Below are positions 45,723-58,705 of a DNA stretch of 64,000 bases, piece after piece; position 1 is the stretch's first letter; the number at the start of each line of letters is the position of its first letter. A program made the position numbers and the translations under genes. The stretch is from Argopecten irradians. Taxonomy: Eukaryota; Mollusca; Bivalvia; Pectinida; Pectinidae. The stretch lies in assembly GCF_041381155.1 (NCBI RefSeq), contig NC_091144.1:18795544-18859543 (forward strand), read 5' to 3'. Under the pieces are notes generated by a model, which made no database searches, was not told the DNA's origin, and worked only from the letters and a program-made list of their open reading frames with translations.

Positions 45723-48267
45723 ATGAATTCTGGAAATTTGGTACACGAGGTATTTGTTTTGTTCCTTCTGGTGACGCTTGCAGCCCCATCACCGATTATC
45801 AGGGATACCGAAGGATCTTACAGATTTCCACCAAGTTTTACTGACACATTCCCTGCCAATAGACCACGAGACAATCACAACCATGCTCCTCGTCCTTTAA
45901 CGAACATTCAAACGAACCCAGACGCGGTGACAGAACAATTATCACCCATACCATCGCCAGTCGGATATGTAGATACTGATCATGTAGTGACTCTGAAGGG
46001 AAACTCCTTCCCGGTGGTAGGAGATCAGCAACCAGTTCTCAAGATCTCAGGGTCCGCATCCTTACATTTTCGATTCTGGAAAAGCATATCGAAAAAGGCG
46101 ATACCTACAGTACAATTTCTCAGAAATTCACTAGAACATCTGGTTTTAAATTATGTAAGTACATGTAAAAAATGTAGTTTGATGAGGCGATGCATATTGT
46201 ATTTTTAATTCTATGGAAAAATTATTTTAAACATCGTTGTTCCTTTTTAAAACTAAACAATGATATCTGTATTTAGCAATAACAACAAATGTTATTGTTG
46301 TTGAAACAGTTGTTGAATATTTGCTAATATCAGAACTAGAGTGTAAGAAACACATTAGTTGAAAATCTGCGTGTATGAAACTTAGGATAACTTATAATTT
46401 GTTTTATCGAAAAAAGTTAAGAACAAACATATGTTTTATCATTGTCAAATTATTTAATACTTGTAAATACTATTGATAAGTTTAAACATTCCATACTGAT
46501 GTAAATTGATTGTAATATTCTATAATTACAGTGCCAGGACAACAGTGAAATCATACCAGATGACTGTTTGGATTTCGCCCTTAATCTCGTCAGTAACTGG
46601 AATGTAGAGGACTTCATCCGATCGCCATCGGAGAATGTGATGCTGATCAAAAATCAAAAGAAATTTGACAAGGTATTTATTTTATATGCTTTTCGTCAAT
46701 GCTAAAAATCCATCAGCTGCTGTAAGGGTGGATATTTTCGCGAATTCTAAATTTCGCGATTTGTATGCATAAAACTTTCACGGTGTTGTTTTTTCGGGAT
46801 ATATACACTTTAAGACATTTCACAACTAAGGTAATATCCGTAATAACTAATAATAATTAGTAGTAGTATACACGTATAAAATATTACACACGGAGGAAAT
46901 TCTCATGATCGGGTGGCTTTCGCATAATCAATAAATAATCCCCCTCACGAAAATTTCCACTTTTATAGTATGCACATTTCGGAAATTTGAAGTTGTGTTG
47001 TGGCATTGGTAATATCGATATTAAAAACCAAATTTCTTAAGTGGTAACAATTTTCATTGCAAAACCAGTTTGCAACGATCAACGTTCGATAATAAGATCA
47101 TTTTTAGCATGTGCTTGATTAAGATATCGATTGTCCAAAGATAAACTTTCGCGAAATACCTGGAAGTCTATCGCACGCAGAGTTGGTCAACAGTAATTTT
47201 TTCTAAACCATCATCCGATATAATACATGTCGAGCATTAATTAGCTTAATCACTGTATTGTCAATTTCGTTTTATGCTTAAATGAAATATAAAATATACT
47301 GAATTCTTTAGCATTGAGTAGTCTTTCAATAACATGTGTGACTCTATCAAGTCTATGCGTATTGTGTTGTTACGGTAGAGTAACCATGTCTCGCCCTACA
47401 TATCCACCTTACAAGTGTTCATTCATGTTTCAGAAATTACTAACTGACGTCATCCAAGTGCTTCGTTACAATCGGAGAAACCTGACCGACCTCCTTGCTA
47501 TAGAAAAGCGACATATTTGTGGAAGCGAGGTCGCTTGTGACGTCGACTGCAGTCTGGGGTCCTCCCTCTTCTGTGTCCTGAATGATGTTATTGTTCCAGA
47601 CATAGACGAGCTCATCATTGGTCTGGGAAAGGAGGTGAGTTTGGGAAGGGAATATTTAAATCAGATTGAGGATGGTAGTTATGTGTACCTTTGATGACCA
47701 TCATTTAAACTATATCCTTAAACAGTATATTATACAAAAAACAAAAGTTGCTTTTATTTTCTTTCTAAAGTATCTATTTCCTTGTTAGATTTGCTCATAG
47801 AACATAATATAACTTATTATCATATCTTTACATATTGTTAACACTTTTTAAAAATGATGAAAAAAAAATAGTTATCTTTCCCTCTTCGTAATATTTAATT
47901 ATTTTGTTACAAAAATATTTCGCTTTGTAAACGTTTTGTAATTCTAAGACAGCATTTAATATACAAGCCAATATACATATATGACTACAGAATCATTTGG
48001 CTGATATTTCAAAAAGCATACGCATCCGATATTTAACTTACATTTCCATTTATTTACTTTCAGGCCAAATCCTACTTCGGTGCTAGAATAAGTCGGAACA
48101 TACCGCAGCAAATGAACCCAGAGAGAATGAAGTATTATTCCAAATACAGAGTATTTTATGTACTCGGGACTATGTATAACATGATGCTGCAAATGTTTGA
48201 GACGGAAACGGCTCTTAGCTACATACTTGACCTTTCAAACTTATCACGTCTGCAGGTTAAATTGTGA
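45723..48267 (+). CDS. Secreted six-cysteine protein, unrecognised family
   Basis: Four coding exons: 45723-46154 (exon opens at acceptor 45716), 46532-46672, 47434-47634, 48064-48267 (stop 48265-48267). All introns are phase 0 and the product is 325 residues. The first ~25 residues contain a hydrophobic run (VFVLFLLVTLAA) typical of a signal peptide. Then comes a Pro/Asn-rich linker without cysteine to about residue 80, and a mostly helical body. All six cysteines lie in exons 2 and 3 (CQDNS, DDC, HIC, VAC, DVDC, LFC), suggesting three disulfides. Exon 4 is Met/Tyr-rich and cysteine-free. A sugar site NLT is present. I do not recognise a domain. A donor-like CAG/GTTAAA just before the stop means the last exon could extend elsewhere. 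Confidence 0.75.
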
Positions 48268-48690
48268 AATCATAAAGCGAATCTTTATTTTTTCAGTCGC
48301 CTCTGAAATTGTTGAATGAACTGCTCCATCCTCACTTACGGCTATGGTTTACATGCGTCTTCGGGATGAAATGAGGGGTTTTGCTTGGTTGGAATATTCC
48401 ATGACTGTAATATACCTAGTCTAATTATCTTTTTATTCGCTTGTTTTATTCGTTTATTTATTTAATTTATGCATTGTTAATTTGTATTTATAAACTTTTT
48501 TTATTTACTCGTTTTTGACAGAATTTATACACATATCTCATTGTCATCCATAAGCATTTATTAGAAGAGATTTAAATCTAAATCATTTTTATAAACTGTC
48601 GATATTGCGTTAGTCAACTCGTCTAGTTTATTCTATTGCAAATGTATAATGCAATACTTTGTTTCCGTCTTATAATTGATAAAAATGATG

Positions 48691-48770
48691 CCTCGGTGGC
48701 CGAGCGGTTAAGATGTCCCTCCTCCACGTCTGCAATGACACTGGTTGTTAATAAGACTTCTTAGGATTAA
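48691..48770 (+). mobile_element. tRNA-headed SINE remnant
   Basis: GCCTCGGTGGCCGAGCGG then TTAAGATGTCC is a tRNA-Leu/Ser-like head with an A box. It is followed by CACTGGTTGTTAATAAGACT, a decayed form of the common SINE tail. It is too short and lacks the B box and acceptor stem, so it is not a tRNA gene. Confidence 0.6.
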
Positions 48771-51340
48771 CTTAGATGAATTTTTATGTTATGAAGATAT
48801 AACACAAAAATCTTGAGTGTATACCGTAACATAAAAATCTATTCAAATTAACACTTTAATTCAATTAAATAAAGATAATCCATTCATCAGAAACGACGTT
48901 ATAAACGACCATTCTTTCCTTTATGGGATGATACATAATTTTTTTAAGCCAATAGAAATGCTCATTACAAATAAAATTGAATTATGAAAAAAAAATCAAG
49001 CCAAACCTACATGACGTGAACAGAACGGTATAGATATCCTGATTACACCAAGGATATGTGGTAATATACCTACCAATAGTTCAACTTTTCCAACGATTTC
49101 ATTGGATTGTGTTAGCGATCTTTTGCATAATATCCTGTTTAAGTCCATAATAATGAAATGGCGTATACAATTGTCCAAAATGATTCTATTCAGACGAATT
49201 TAAGTACATTCATCATTTTTGAAGTAGGACATCTTCGATATAGTTTTTCTTCCTATTACTTCATTTGAAAAATTGCAGGTTTTGTGATAGAGGAGAGAGG
49301 GGATACTCGAAATGGGGGGGGGGGGGGGGGGGGGGGGGGGGTGTTCATACAATGTCTGACGACCTAAAGCTGTCTGTCTAGTGGTTTAATGTCAGACTAT
49401 TTACCACTTCGTCACTCGACCACATCCAGTAGCCAAATATTTCGAGATTTTCTTAAACTGACTCGTCTTTTCAATGCATTCGCCATTTTAATAGATGACA
49501 TCAGTTGTGGTTTACAATATCATGAAAACTAATATATGATGAACTATCAGGAAATGTCTCATATCTAATTACCCAATTTTTTATTTGCAGTCAATAATGT
49601 ACACGTACGAATGTTTATTTATTGTATTGTGTTTTGTAAATGTATGTATTTTTAGGCCAATTTTATTTATGTGGAATGTACTGTGCTATTGCACAAAATG
49701 TTTAATATTGATGATCCATGAGCATCTATATTTCTCAGGTTGTGTTGTGTTTAAAAATAGACTTTAGTCTAGAAATGAGAACTATAATATTTTACGCACT
49801 TATGTTATTTAGATATGTAAACTTGAAATATTAAAATTGATTTACACTATTCATTATACGCTTTAGACTTTTTTATAGACCGACAAACTATGATTGAATG
49901 GCATATACTTATTTTCACTCCAGAATAAAGATTAAAATCTACACAATGACAATTTCGCAAACATTGTAATCAAAACGATCATAACATTAAGGTGTAAGAT
50001 AAAAAAAAAGTTATCTTATACATCCTGCTATACATTGTATCTATTTTAGCGACTATCAAGAGTTAACTCCCCTATACCGTACACCGTCATATACTATTTT
50101 GTTGTGCTATATACACTGCCCTCCGGTTTGTGTCGTTTTGTTTTATTCATTTTAAATTGTTTGCATCTTATAAATGACATTCGACATTTTTAAAATATAG
50201 AACGTTTATATAGCTATTATCCCAAGACCATGCCATTATAGTTTGTTAAGGTGTAGGGAATTATCCACTCTGTTTGTGTTGATACAAATTAAAACCGAAA
50301 CATCTCTTTTTTATAAAAACGTAAATCGAATATAAATTAAGTTATGATATAGAAAAGCTATTAGCTCACTGGTGACACTGCACTTAAAAACACTTCCATA
50401 ATAATTTGAAAATTGCTAAATGTCTATCTCCCAATTCAGTACCGTAACTGACTTTGCTACTCAGCAGTGAATTTGATCTACATTCTTTACATACCCTGCT
50501 ACATTTGTGTTTGTAGGTTTGATAATAAATATATATATATATATATATAATTTTGTTATTTGTGAACTTGCAGTTCGCCATACTTAATATGATTGGTCTT
50601 ACTTTTTGGCTGTCAAATAACCAAAAACGTCTTTGAAATACCAAATGGCATGCTGTGTTTAGAAATACGTGACATATATTACCAGATATCAGATTAATTA
50701 GTGGGCCACTTTCTAAAAAAATGCAAACCACGTTATTTTCGTATGATAGATAACAACAAAAATAACACTTTTGGTGGGGACCAACATCCATATTCATATT
50801 TTTATTCATCCGTGTGGTATCAAATTGTGTTTGACATACTGAATTTATAAATGCAAATCTATAAATTCAACGTCGTTGATACTTTAAAATCACCACCAAT
50901 TACAAATATTTGTAGATACATAAATTTGCTATCAAAGGTTCTCACAGATAAGTATCCATCCATACATACGCTTTTTAAAAAAATCGTATTTCGCGAAAAG
51001 TGGTTAACTAGGCATGGTGAATAGGGTCGTGGTTTGGAAGACTGGAATTGTTCTTGCTGTCTTGCTGTGTCTCGTTTTGATTATGGAATATTTGACTGTG
51101 TCATAGTGCTATCTTAATAACGACGTTAACATGCTCTACAAGCAAATCGATAAACGTTTCATATATCGAAAATTAATCAATTGATATTAAAGATCGAAAA
51201 ATTGTCATAGTATTCATCATTTCATTGGCCTTAATGATATGTATACTATATCTATGATATAAAGAAAAATCAAAGATTTTAAAAAGAGTTTGAGAATACA
51301 ATGCATTAATAACTGTCGGTTGTTTGATTCTTTGTCTTTG
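48771..51340. other. Intergenic, no gene seen
   Basis: AT-rich, with a 28-base G run at 49314-49341 and a short AT microsatellite near 50528-50550. The 141-codon minus-strand frame at 50384-50809 runs through that microsatellite and shows no motif or splice context. Confidence 0.4.
49314..49341 (+). repeat. Uninterrupted 28-base G run
   Basis: A single run of guanines, able to form stacked G-quadruplexes. Its exact length is likely to be unstable or miscounted. Confidence 0.9.
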
Positions 51341-52935
51341 TTATCCCCCGCCCAACGAAGTTGGCGGGGGATATACAAATGGGTTCCGTCCGTCCGTCCG
51401 TCCGTCCGTACGAATGGTTTCCGGAGCATAACTCTAAAACCAGTAGAGATATTGCTATTTTTAGGTTTTCATTTTTTGCATATTTTCCGTAACCATGGAA
51501 ACATTGCTGAAAATATCATATTTTTGTACCAGGTTCGTTTCCGGAGCATAACTCTAAAACCAGAAGAGATATTTCCACGAAACTTCATAGACACATTGGT
51601 CTTATGGTCTAGTAGTGCCTTTTACTATTTTCAGGTTTTCACTTTTTGTACTTTTTTTTCTGTAACCATGGAAACATTGCTGAAAATGGCAGATTTTTGT
51701 GTAAGAATCGTTTCCGGAGCACAACTCTAAAACCAGCAGAGATATTTCCATGAAACTTCATAGACACATTGTCCTTATGGTCAAGTAGTGCCTTTTGCTA
51801 TTTTTAGGTTTTCATTTTTTGCACTTGTTCTGTAGCCATGGAAACATTGCTGAAAATATCATATTTTTGTACCAGGTTTGTTTCCGCAGCATAACTGGAA
51901 AACCAGCAGAGATATTTCCATGAAACTTCATAGACACATTGTTCTTATGGCCTAGTAGTGCCTTTTGCTATTTTTAAGTTTTCACTTTTTGTGCTTTTTT
52001 CTGTAACCATAGAAACATTGCTGAAAATATCATATTTTTGTAGCAGGTTCATTTCCGGAGCATAACTCTAAAACCAGAAGAGATATTTCCACGAAACTTC
52101 ATAGACACATTGGTCTTATGGTCTAGTAGTGCCTTTTACTATTTTCAGATTTTCACTTTTTGTACTTTTTTTTCTGTAACCATGGAAACATTGCTGAAAA
52201 TGGCAGATTTTTGTGTAAGAATCGTTTCCGGAGCACAACTCTAAAACCAGCAGAGATATTTCCATGAAACTTCATAGACACATTGTCCTTATGGTCAAGT
52301 AGTGCCTTTTGCTATTTTTAGGTTTTCATTTTTTGCACTTGTTCTGTAGCCATGGAAACATTGCTGAAAATATCATATTTTTGTACCAGGTTTGTTTCCG
52401 CAGCATAACTGGAAAACCAGCAGAGATATTTCCATGAAACTTCATAGACACATTGTTCTTATGGCCTAGTAGTGCCTTTTGCTATTTTTAGGTTTTCACT
52501 TTTTGTGCTTTTTTCTGTAACCATAGAAACATTGCTGAAAATATCATATTTTTGTAGCAGGTTCATTTCCGGAGCATAACTCAAAAACCAGCATAGATAT
52601 TTCCACGAAACTTCATAGACACATTCTTTTTATGGTCTAGTAGTACCTTTTGCTATTTTTAGGTTTTCATTTTTTTTTTTACCGTTTCCGTTAACATTGC
52701 TGAAAATATCATGGTAAATGGTAAATGTTACTTTGCAAAACTCCACCCATCTTTGTGTACATAGTCTAATATAAATGTCAAGGCTGTATACCTGATTCAA
52801 CAATTGCAGCCCCGCTCTACTTGAAATATACTCCATCTTTCTTTAGCATAACTTCCTTTTTCCTGTTTTTTTTCATGCACATAAGTCTCCACAATCAAAC
52901 TTACTTCAGCTTTGATATCTCCATTGGCGGGGGAT
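51341..52935. mobile_element. GGCGGGGGAT-bounded element with ~171-bp tandem array in trimer units
   Basis: Starts with a hairpin (TATCCCCCGCC, then GGCGGGGGATATA), followed by seven units of GTCC. Then come copies of a 170-173-bp monomer opening TTTCCGGAGCATAAC (or a near variant) at 51538, 51711, 51881, 52052, 52225, 52395 and 52566, after a partial copy at about 51420. It ends with GGCGGGGGATC near 52930. Monomers 51538-52051 and 52052-52565 form two 514-bp trimers that differ at only about two positions by eye, while neighbouring monomers differ much more. Short frames here are not genes. Confidence 0.85.
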
Positions 52936-54503
52936 CTGAATGACTATGTCCTTGTTTTATTAAAATTTGAAAAATATGCACTATCACTATGTTATGCAGC
53001 AAAAGAATGTTTATTAGTGACCTTGGTATAGAGATTAAGAAGATTTACATCCCTGTATATATTTATCTTGACAAAGTAAATGTTGTATGGTTTTCCACAA
53101 ATGTGTGAATTTCACGTAACACAGCATGACCTAGAGGGTAAACAGTATCCAAATGATCATTATATATTATTGAATTGAAAAATAATATTTATGTTTTGAT
53201 TTCAGTCGGTCTAAAACAAAATTCTGAAATTGCGTAACACAAAGAAGATAAGTACAATGTTCACCTTTATAACGTTATCATTATCACATCAGATGTTAAA
53301 ATGTTTTATCTTACGTCTGGGTTGTTAATGATAATTGTTTTAGTGGTGTCTTTACATTAGGTTCATGTCCCAAACCGTAATTAACCCACTACATCATGTC
53401 TGGTGTGAAAAATGACGGCTATTAGACTTCCTTTCATACAAACATTTATCAGTAGGAAAAGACATTATTAGTATATGTCATATAAAGTTAAAGCAATGGT
53501 TTTGAAGACATTTCCTTCCCAAAAAATATAAATGTTAGGATTGCCTTAATGTCTCTTCCTTCTGTACTTAAAATAATCATTTGACGATTTTTCTATATAA
53601 TGTCTATGGTAAAGTCCGAGCTCTGATGTTTGCGCGATTATTATAGTTAGTGGATTTTGTGGAAATACCTATATATTTCACATTCCTTTATGAAGATCAT
53701 AGTCATTATAAAAATGAATATTATTTCTCTGATTTTGATTATCTATTAGTTTTAACATTGACCGATCATGCACTGTAATTTTCTGTGTGCGACCATTTTT
53801 TTTTAACTTTTTTTTGTCAAAGTAGGTTAACAAATTAATAATATTGATATCTACACTTTAAGTCAATACATATTTTATCATTTAAGCGACTATTTTGTAC
53901 TCCGGTCCTGCCCGCTTCTTGCCAATTCTGCACGATCCTGCCCGATTCTGCTTGTTTCTTACCTATCCTGCCCGATCCTGTAAATCGTGTTTTCGTTCTA
54001 TGGTTCTTACCACACTCACTGCCCTCCTTTAGTATCAAAGAGGAGGGAAACTCAATGTTAGAAGAAGTTTTGTCAATCCATTTTAAATCCACTAGACATT
54101 GCCTACTCCATCGGACTTTATAGAGTAAATTTATAAGGCCGAATTTTAATCATAATGATTTATTACATGTTAGAGTGGCTTTACAATGTATAATTTGTAC
54201 ACACAAGATCAATGATTTTATGTAGTGGCCCTAATACGTCGCCGTAAAGAATTGATAATTTGTTATCGTTTGAAGACATCTGTGTCACTAAAGAAAATTC
54301 CTGCAGTCAAGCATATGTTATACTATTTGATAGAACTCATCCCGCTTCCAGAAAGTCTTATATTCAATATTTTCCCTGACTAAAGTCCTGGAGCGATCTA
54401 AATTGATTTTTCATTTCTCGACATATCTGTAAATTATATCAATTGCACGAAATAAAATGTTGGGACCTCTAGATAATATGTCGAGCGCTCACAAATTATT
54501 ATT

Positions 54504-54542
<39 letters not shown>

Positions 54543-55115
54543 AGAGATCATTCAAACGAAAACTTATATCGTTAATGTGCTTCATGTTTAAACGAATGTA
54601 TCTTATGTTTTAATGTTTTACTATACAAATAACTAGCAAGAGATATTCAGATTTTCCTGTGATTTATTTTATGTTATTTGTACAAGGCAGACAAATATTA
54701 TTTTAAACAAATATCAAATTATTATTAGTAAATAGCACCACTTCTCATGCATCATTATTTCAGACAGAGGCGTTTTCATTTTCAATTTGAGGAAAACAGT
54801 CGATAATGATCAAAACAAAAGAAAAATATCAATATCATTTGCAAGTCTTGAAACTCTTAATTTTCTACATTTGTCTTATCTTAGATATATTTAATACTGT
54901 GCTTCAATAAGCACACCATTTATGATATTCACATCTTATTGGGCTGCTCAGATGCATAATGCCATTTAATGTTGTGAATGAAAGTGTCCTTATATTCGTA
55001 ATTAATTAAAACGAGATGAAATGAAAATCAAAATTCACTTCATTTTCTTCATTTAGGAAACAAATCAATCAAAAAGGACAAATTTCATATATTTGTGTCA
55101 TTTGAATAATGTTAC
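52936..55115. other. Intergenic with simple repeats
   Basis: No gene seen. A 10-bp minisatellite (variants of TCCTGCCCGA) covers 53906-53985, and a (TG)16 tract lies at 54509-54540. The minus-strand frame 53835-54092 comes from the minisatellite. Confidence 0.5.
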
Positions 55116-55119
55116 TTAA

Positions 55120-55476
55120 AGATGCTCCACCGCCGACAGAGCATAAATGATGTTAATCATTTGAACAATAATTGGTGTTTAATCGTGTATATATGTGCCT
55201 AATTAACACAAAAAATAATATAAAATAATTTATTTCGCCTTTGGTGCATGCGCAATCAGTACTTCATTCCATATAGGATATAGTGTCACGGAATTTTTTC
55301 GGGATGCAATTAATTATTTTTCATATTTTTAACTTGTAGTAAAATTATAAGCTCAAAATTTTCAATGGTGGGAATGGTGTAAAGTAAGTAACTTTTGTAA
55401 CTGGAGAAAAATACTAAATCGTCTGCTCCTGTTTTTCATAGTGAAAAAAATACCATTTGTCAGCGGTGGAGCATCT
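55120..55476. mobile_element. TTAA-flanked MITE, copy 1 (357 bp)
   Basis: Terminal inverted repeats AGATGCTCCACCGC and GCGGTGGAGCATCT, with TTAA on both sides (55116-55119 and 55477-55480). TTAA duplication points to a piggyBac-type transposase, although the ends do not show the usual CCC start. The interior contains GGTGCATGCGCAATCAGTAC. Confidence 0.8.
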
Positions 55477-56254
55477 TTAATAAAATGAATTACATAAGGC
55501 GATACTGTGTAGCTGTTTAATTCTACGGTAAGAACACTTTGCTTTATCTTCTTGCTTCTTTGATGTTAATTCACGAAGAAGAATATATTCGCGCATTTTT
55601 CTATTCTTAATAAAAACAATCTTAACAGATTATCTAACATGCCATTCTTTCTTGTTCTACTAGTCGTGGACACTTGAATTCACGGAATTATTTTGACCGG
55701 AAAGATAGCAAATTTTAATTCCCGCGAAAAATACAGCTATACAGTATATCATAGACCATTGTCTACGGTAGCGACGCAGTCTTCTTTGTATAAGAAGTCA
55801 TGTCATGTTAATGTCTTTTTTATCTACTTTAGTATCTACTATACATATGATGACATGTACTGTTCATCAAAGGCACGCGCTGTACAACATCTACGTCTAA
55901 TATGCTAATGAGATAGCTGCATGCGTAGACAGTCAGTCCAGATGTATTCAGACGGCCCAATGTTTAGAGACAAGCTCATATCCTGTCTAGAGATGATTTG
56001 ATGGGTTCGTTACGAACACAAGTCTATAACACTTCACATGAATACACCTCACGTTTTCTCCCAAAACAATGACTTCTTTATAAAATTGGAAAAAAAATTA
56101 CTTATTATATAAGCTTATAAATTACAACAAATAATGTTTTTTTCAGTAAAAAATATAAATGTGCATTTTAAATGCTATTCATATCTATCTACAACATTCA
56201 CATTGCACATGCTATTACAGATATATAGAGAAGGCAATGATAATGCTAGACGGT

Positions 56255-57571
56255 TTAGTTCAGTCTATCAGCTGCAATCCTCGCCATTCCGGCCGTAACC
56301 ACCAGGTAAAATAATCTGCCATTTGGATAATCGGCTGCCATAGCAAGCTCCTTGACCTCTCCTCCTGCTGGATAGTGACAGACCAGTGGATCCTCCGGGA
56401 CTTCTGAAAATAGAAGAAATAAATATCCTTAAAAGCTCTTCGTATAGTCGTAATATTGATTTAATATACCAATAAGGTCATAACGGTATAGTAGCACTGA
56501 AAAAAATTACAAAGGACAAAAATGACCTGGCAATTGTGGATCTGGAACTTGTAAGCCAGACGTGAAAGGCTAATGTTAGAAAACGATATTTACTCGGTCA
56601 CTTTGACCATGTTCAGTTGACTTATACTAATAATGCATTGTACTGAGCCTATATTAAAGCATTTCGCACACTTTGAGTGCCTCAAAAGAAAAGAATTGCT
56701 TACGACCAATATTAAAAAGGAAAGTAGGTTTTACATTGCTATATAAAAGAGGCTAATTTATGTCTGTCATGGATAAGCAAATCATATACTTTTAGTTTAC
56801 AAAAGGATCTTAAAGGTATGTATTTACGGGTGTCACATATTATGCAGAAAATATAAGACACAGTTTGAAAGTATCACGCGCATTCATACATTGTCACGGT
56901 TTTGTTTTATCAGTATATATATATATCATCAATATAACATCGAGCACATTAAAATTTCAATAAAAATAGCGTTTGAGAAATATCGTTCTACATTTACTGA
57001 ACCAGTTTCCCTCCAAGACCACCCATATCAACATCAGCTACCATCGGCTGTTTCATCCGATTCATCGTCTTCCTTTCTCTAACAGCGTTTATGGTTTGAA
57101 GATATAAAGTCTGGAATCCAACGAAGTGCAGGGTTGCTTGTCATACTTGGCCATAATCCCTTTCGGAATGAATTTACTAAAGAAGTCCGTCCACTGGAGC
57201 GACATTGGTTTTGGCCTGAAATGAAAAAAATAATTACATATTTATTTGGAGAAGACGATATGAACTTACAAATGAAAAAAGAATTAGGAGGGACAAATAT
57301 AAGAATAAAAATGATGTTTATGATAAATGCCCTTTTAAACATACAATAATAATATTAGTGGGTCTTTGAATAGTATCAATGGAAGTATAATATTATGTAA
57401 ATATTATTTCATCATATGTATTTGAATTTGTATGCACTGCATGTTAGTAGACATTTGCGTGCAAATAGTACAATATGACCATTACAAAACATACGTACCA
57501 CCAAACATGTCCATTGGAAATGCAGATACCGTCACTATGACACACAGTACACAGAAGAATTTAGTTAACAT
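56255..57571 (-). CDS. Small secreted peptide gene (two to three exons)
   Basis: Exon 1, 57571-57499, starts ATG and codes for a clear signal peptide (LTKFFCVLCVIVTVSA, then FPMDMFG) with donor GTACGT, phase 1. A distal exon, 56403-56255 (acceptor TATTTTCAG), is in the matching phase and would give VPEDPLVCHYPAGGEVKEL to a stop at 56257-56255, about 73 residues in all. A middle exon (57215-57079) fits the same phase and offers another ending. All three frames of the distal exon are open to a stop, so phase alone sets the reading. I do not recognise the peptide. A secreted or venom-, shell- or immune-type role cannot be separated here. Confidence 0.5.
57079..57215 (-). other. Alternative terminal exon of the small secreted-peptide gene
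   Basis: The acceptor has a strong T-rich tract (57216 upward, TTTTTTTCATTTCAG). Joined in phase 1 to exon 1 it gives GQNQCRSSGRTSLVNSF, then GLWPSMTSNPALRWIPDF and a final KRC, stop at 57081-57079, about 69 residues in total. It is basic, with two cysteines. A possible internal donor (GTATGA, phase 1) would let it act as a cassette exon instead. Confidence 0.4.
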
Positions 57572-58705
57572 CTTTGCCTTTCTTGAATTCCAAAGCACCC
57601 TGAAAACTGATAATTCTGGAATAACAAAGTTCTTCCAAACTGTTTTACTCTGGGCAGCAGTTCTAACTGTTTCGTCAGACGTTAATTGGTGAGTATTGAT
57701 AAAACGTGGATTTCCGTATCATTAATGAGCTAAACAAAATTAGCAACGTAAAACGACTTAGGTCACCACAAACCTTTATCTAGCCAAGTCCAAATCAAAT
57801 TTGTCCATAAATTTAAAGTCGTATATGTTTTACAGATAGTCTATCTCGGACAATCATCAGCAAAATTATATCAATATCTCAAATCTCGCAAACACTTCAA
57901 TGAAGAAAGACATTCGTTGAATGCTGACACTTAACAGTTCACGAGTACCTATGTTGTTTCCAAAACTGTACAGTCTGTTCAGTGTGTGTTTAATCAGAGC
58001 GTAAAAACCCTTATATATGTTTATAGTAATCATTCCATTGACGCACTCGGAGTAATAATTCAATATATATATATATATATCCGTCTTCACCCACGCACCT
58101 CTAACATCAATATTTTGACAGATAACCCCTATTAATGTGTCTGTTTATCACATTTTGGTCAGAGGTCAGCTATTAAAGTGACATTTGTACGTGTTGTGGG
58201 GACATCAAATGACTGTGCGGTTTGGAAGAAAATGTGTATTTCTTACCACAATATATAGATAATTATTTCAAATGTTGCACTTTTTCATACCATTGACAGA
58301 ACAAAGCATGTACTTTTAAGTGTTATGCCAAAAGGCACTGATTCTCATTGTTGTAATGTATATTACGTTTTTATAGCAACTGCAAATGATGAATTTATTT
58401 CTTTTTAAATAAATCATATAAACATTTATTTTACGCAAATGGACTTATGATAACAAATCAGAGAAAATATGTTTATATATCGCAATGTAGTTATTTGCAT
58501 TGTATTTGTATACAACAGTTTTTTGTTTGTTTTTTTTGGGTTTTTTTTTATAACTAATCCATTTCAAAATGTTTGTTTGTAATACGATAGTTATCACCTT
58601 TTTTATTGTGTGCAGATGTCTCTCATAAGTATGATGCCACGAGAAGAGAATACGTGATTTAATAAGTATATAAAGTAATAGATTTGTTATGCCATCAAAC
58701 ATTAA

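Noticed and set aside
48691-48725. tRNA-Leu or tRNA-Ser gene
   Set aside because: Only the D-arm half is present. There is no anticodon arm, B box or acceptor stem, and a SINE tail follows.
50384-50809. 141-codon minus-strand frame
   Set aside because: It runs through an AT microsatellite (a Tyr-Ile run) and has no recognisable motif, signal peptide or neighbouring exon.
51290-51730. 146-codon plus-strand frame
   Set aside because: It lies across the start of the 171-bp tandem-repeat element, and its repeated peptide words mirror the monomers.
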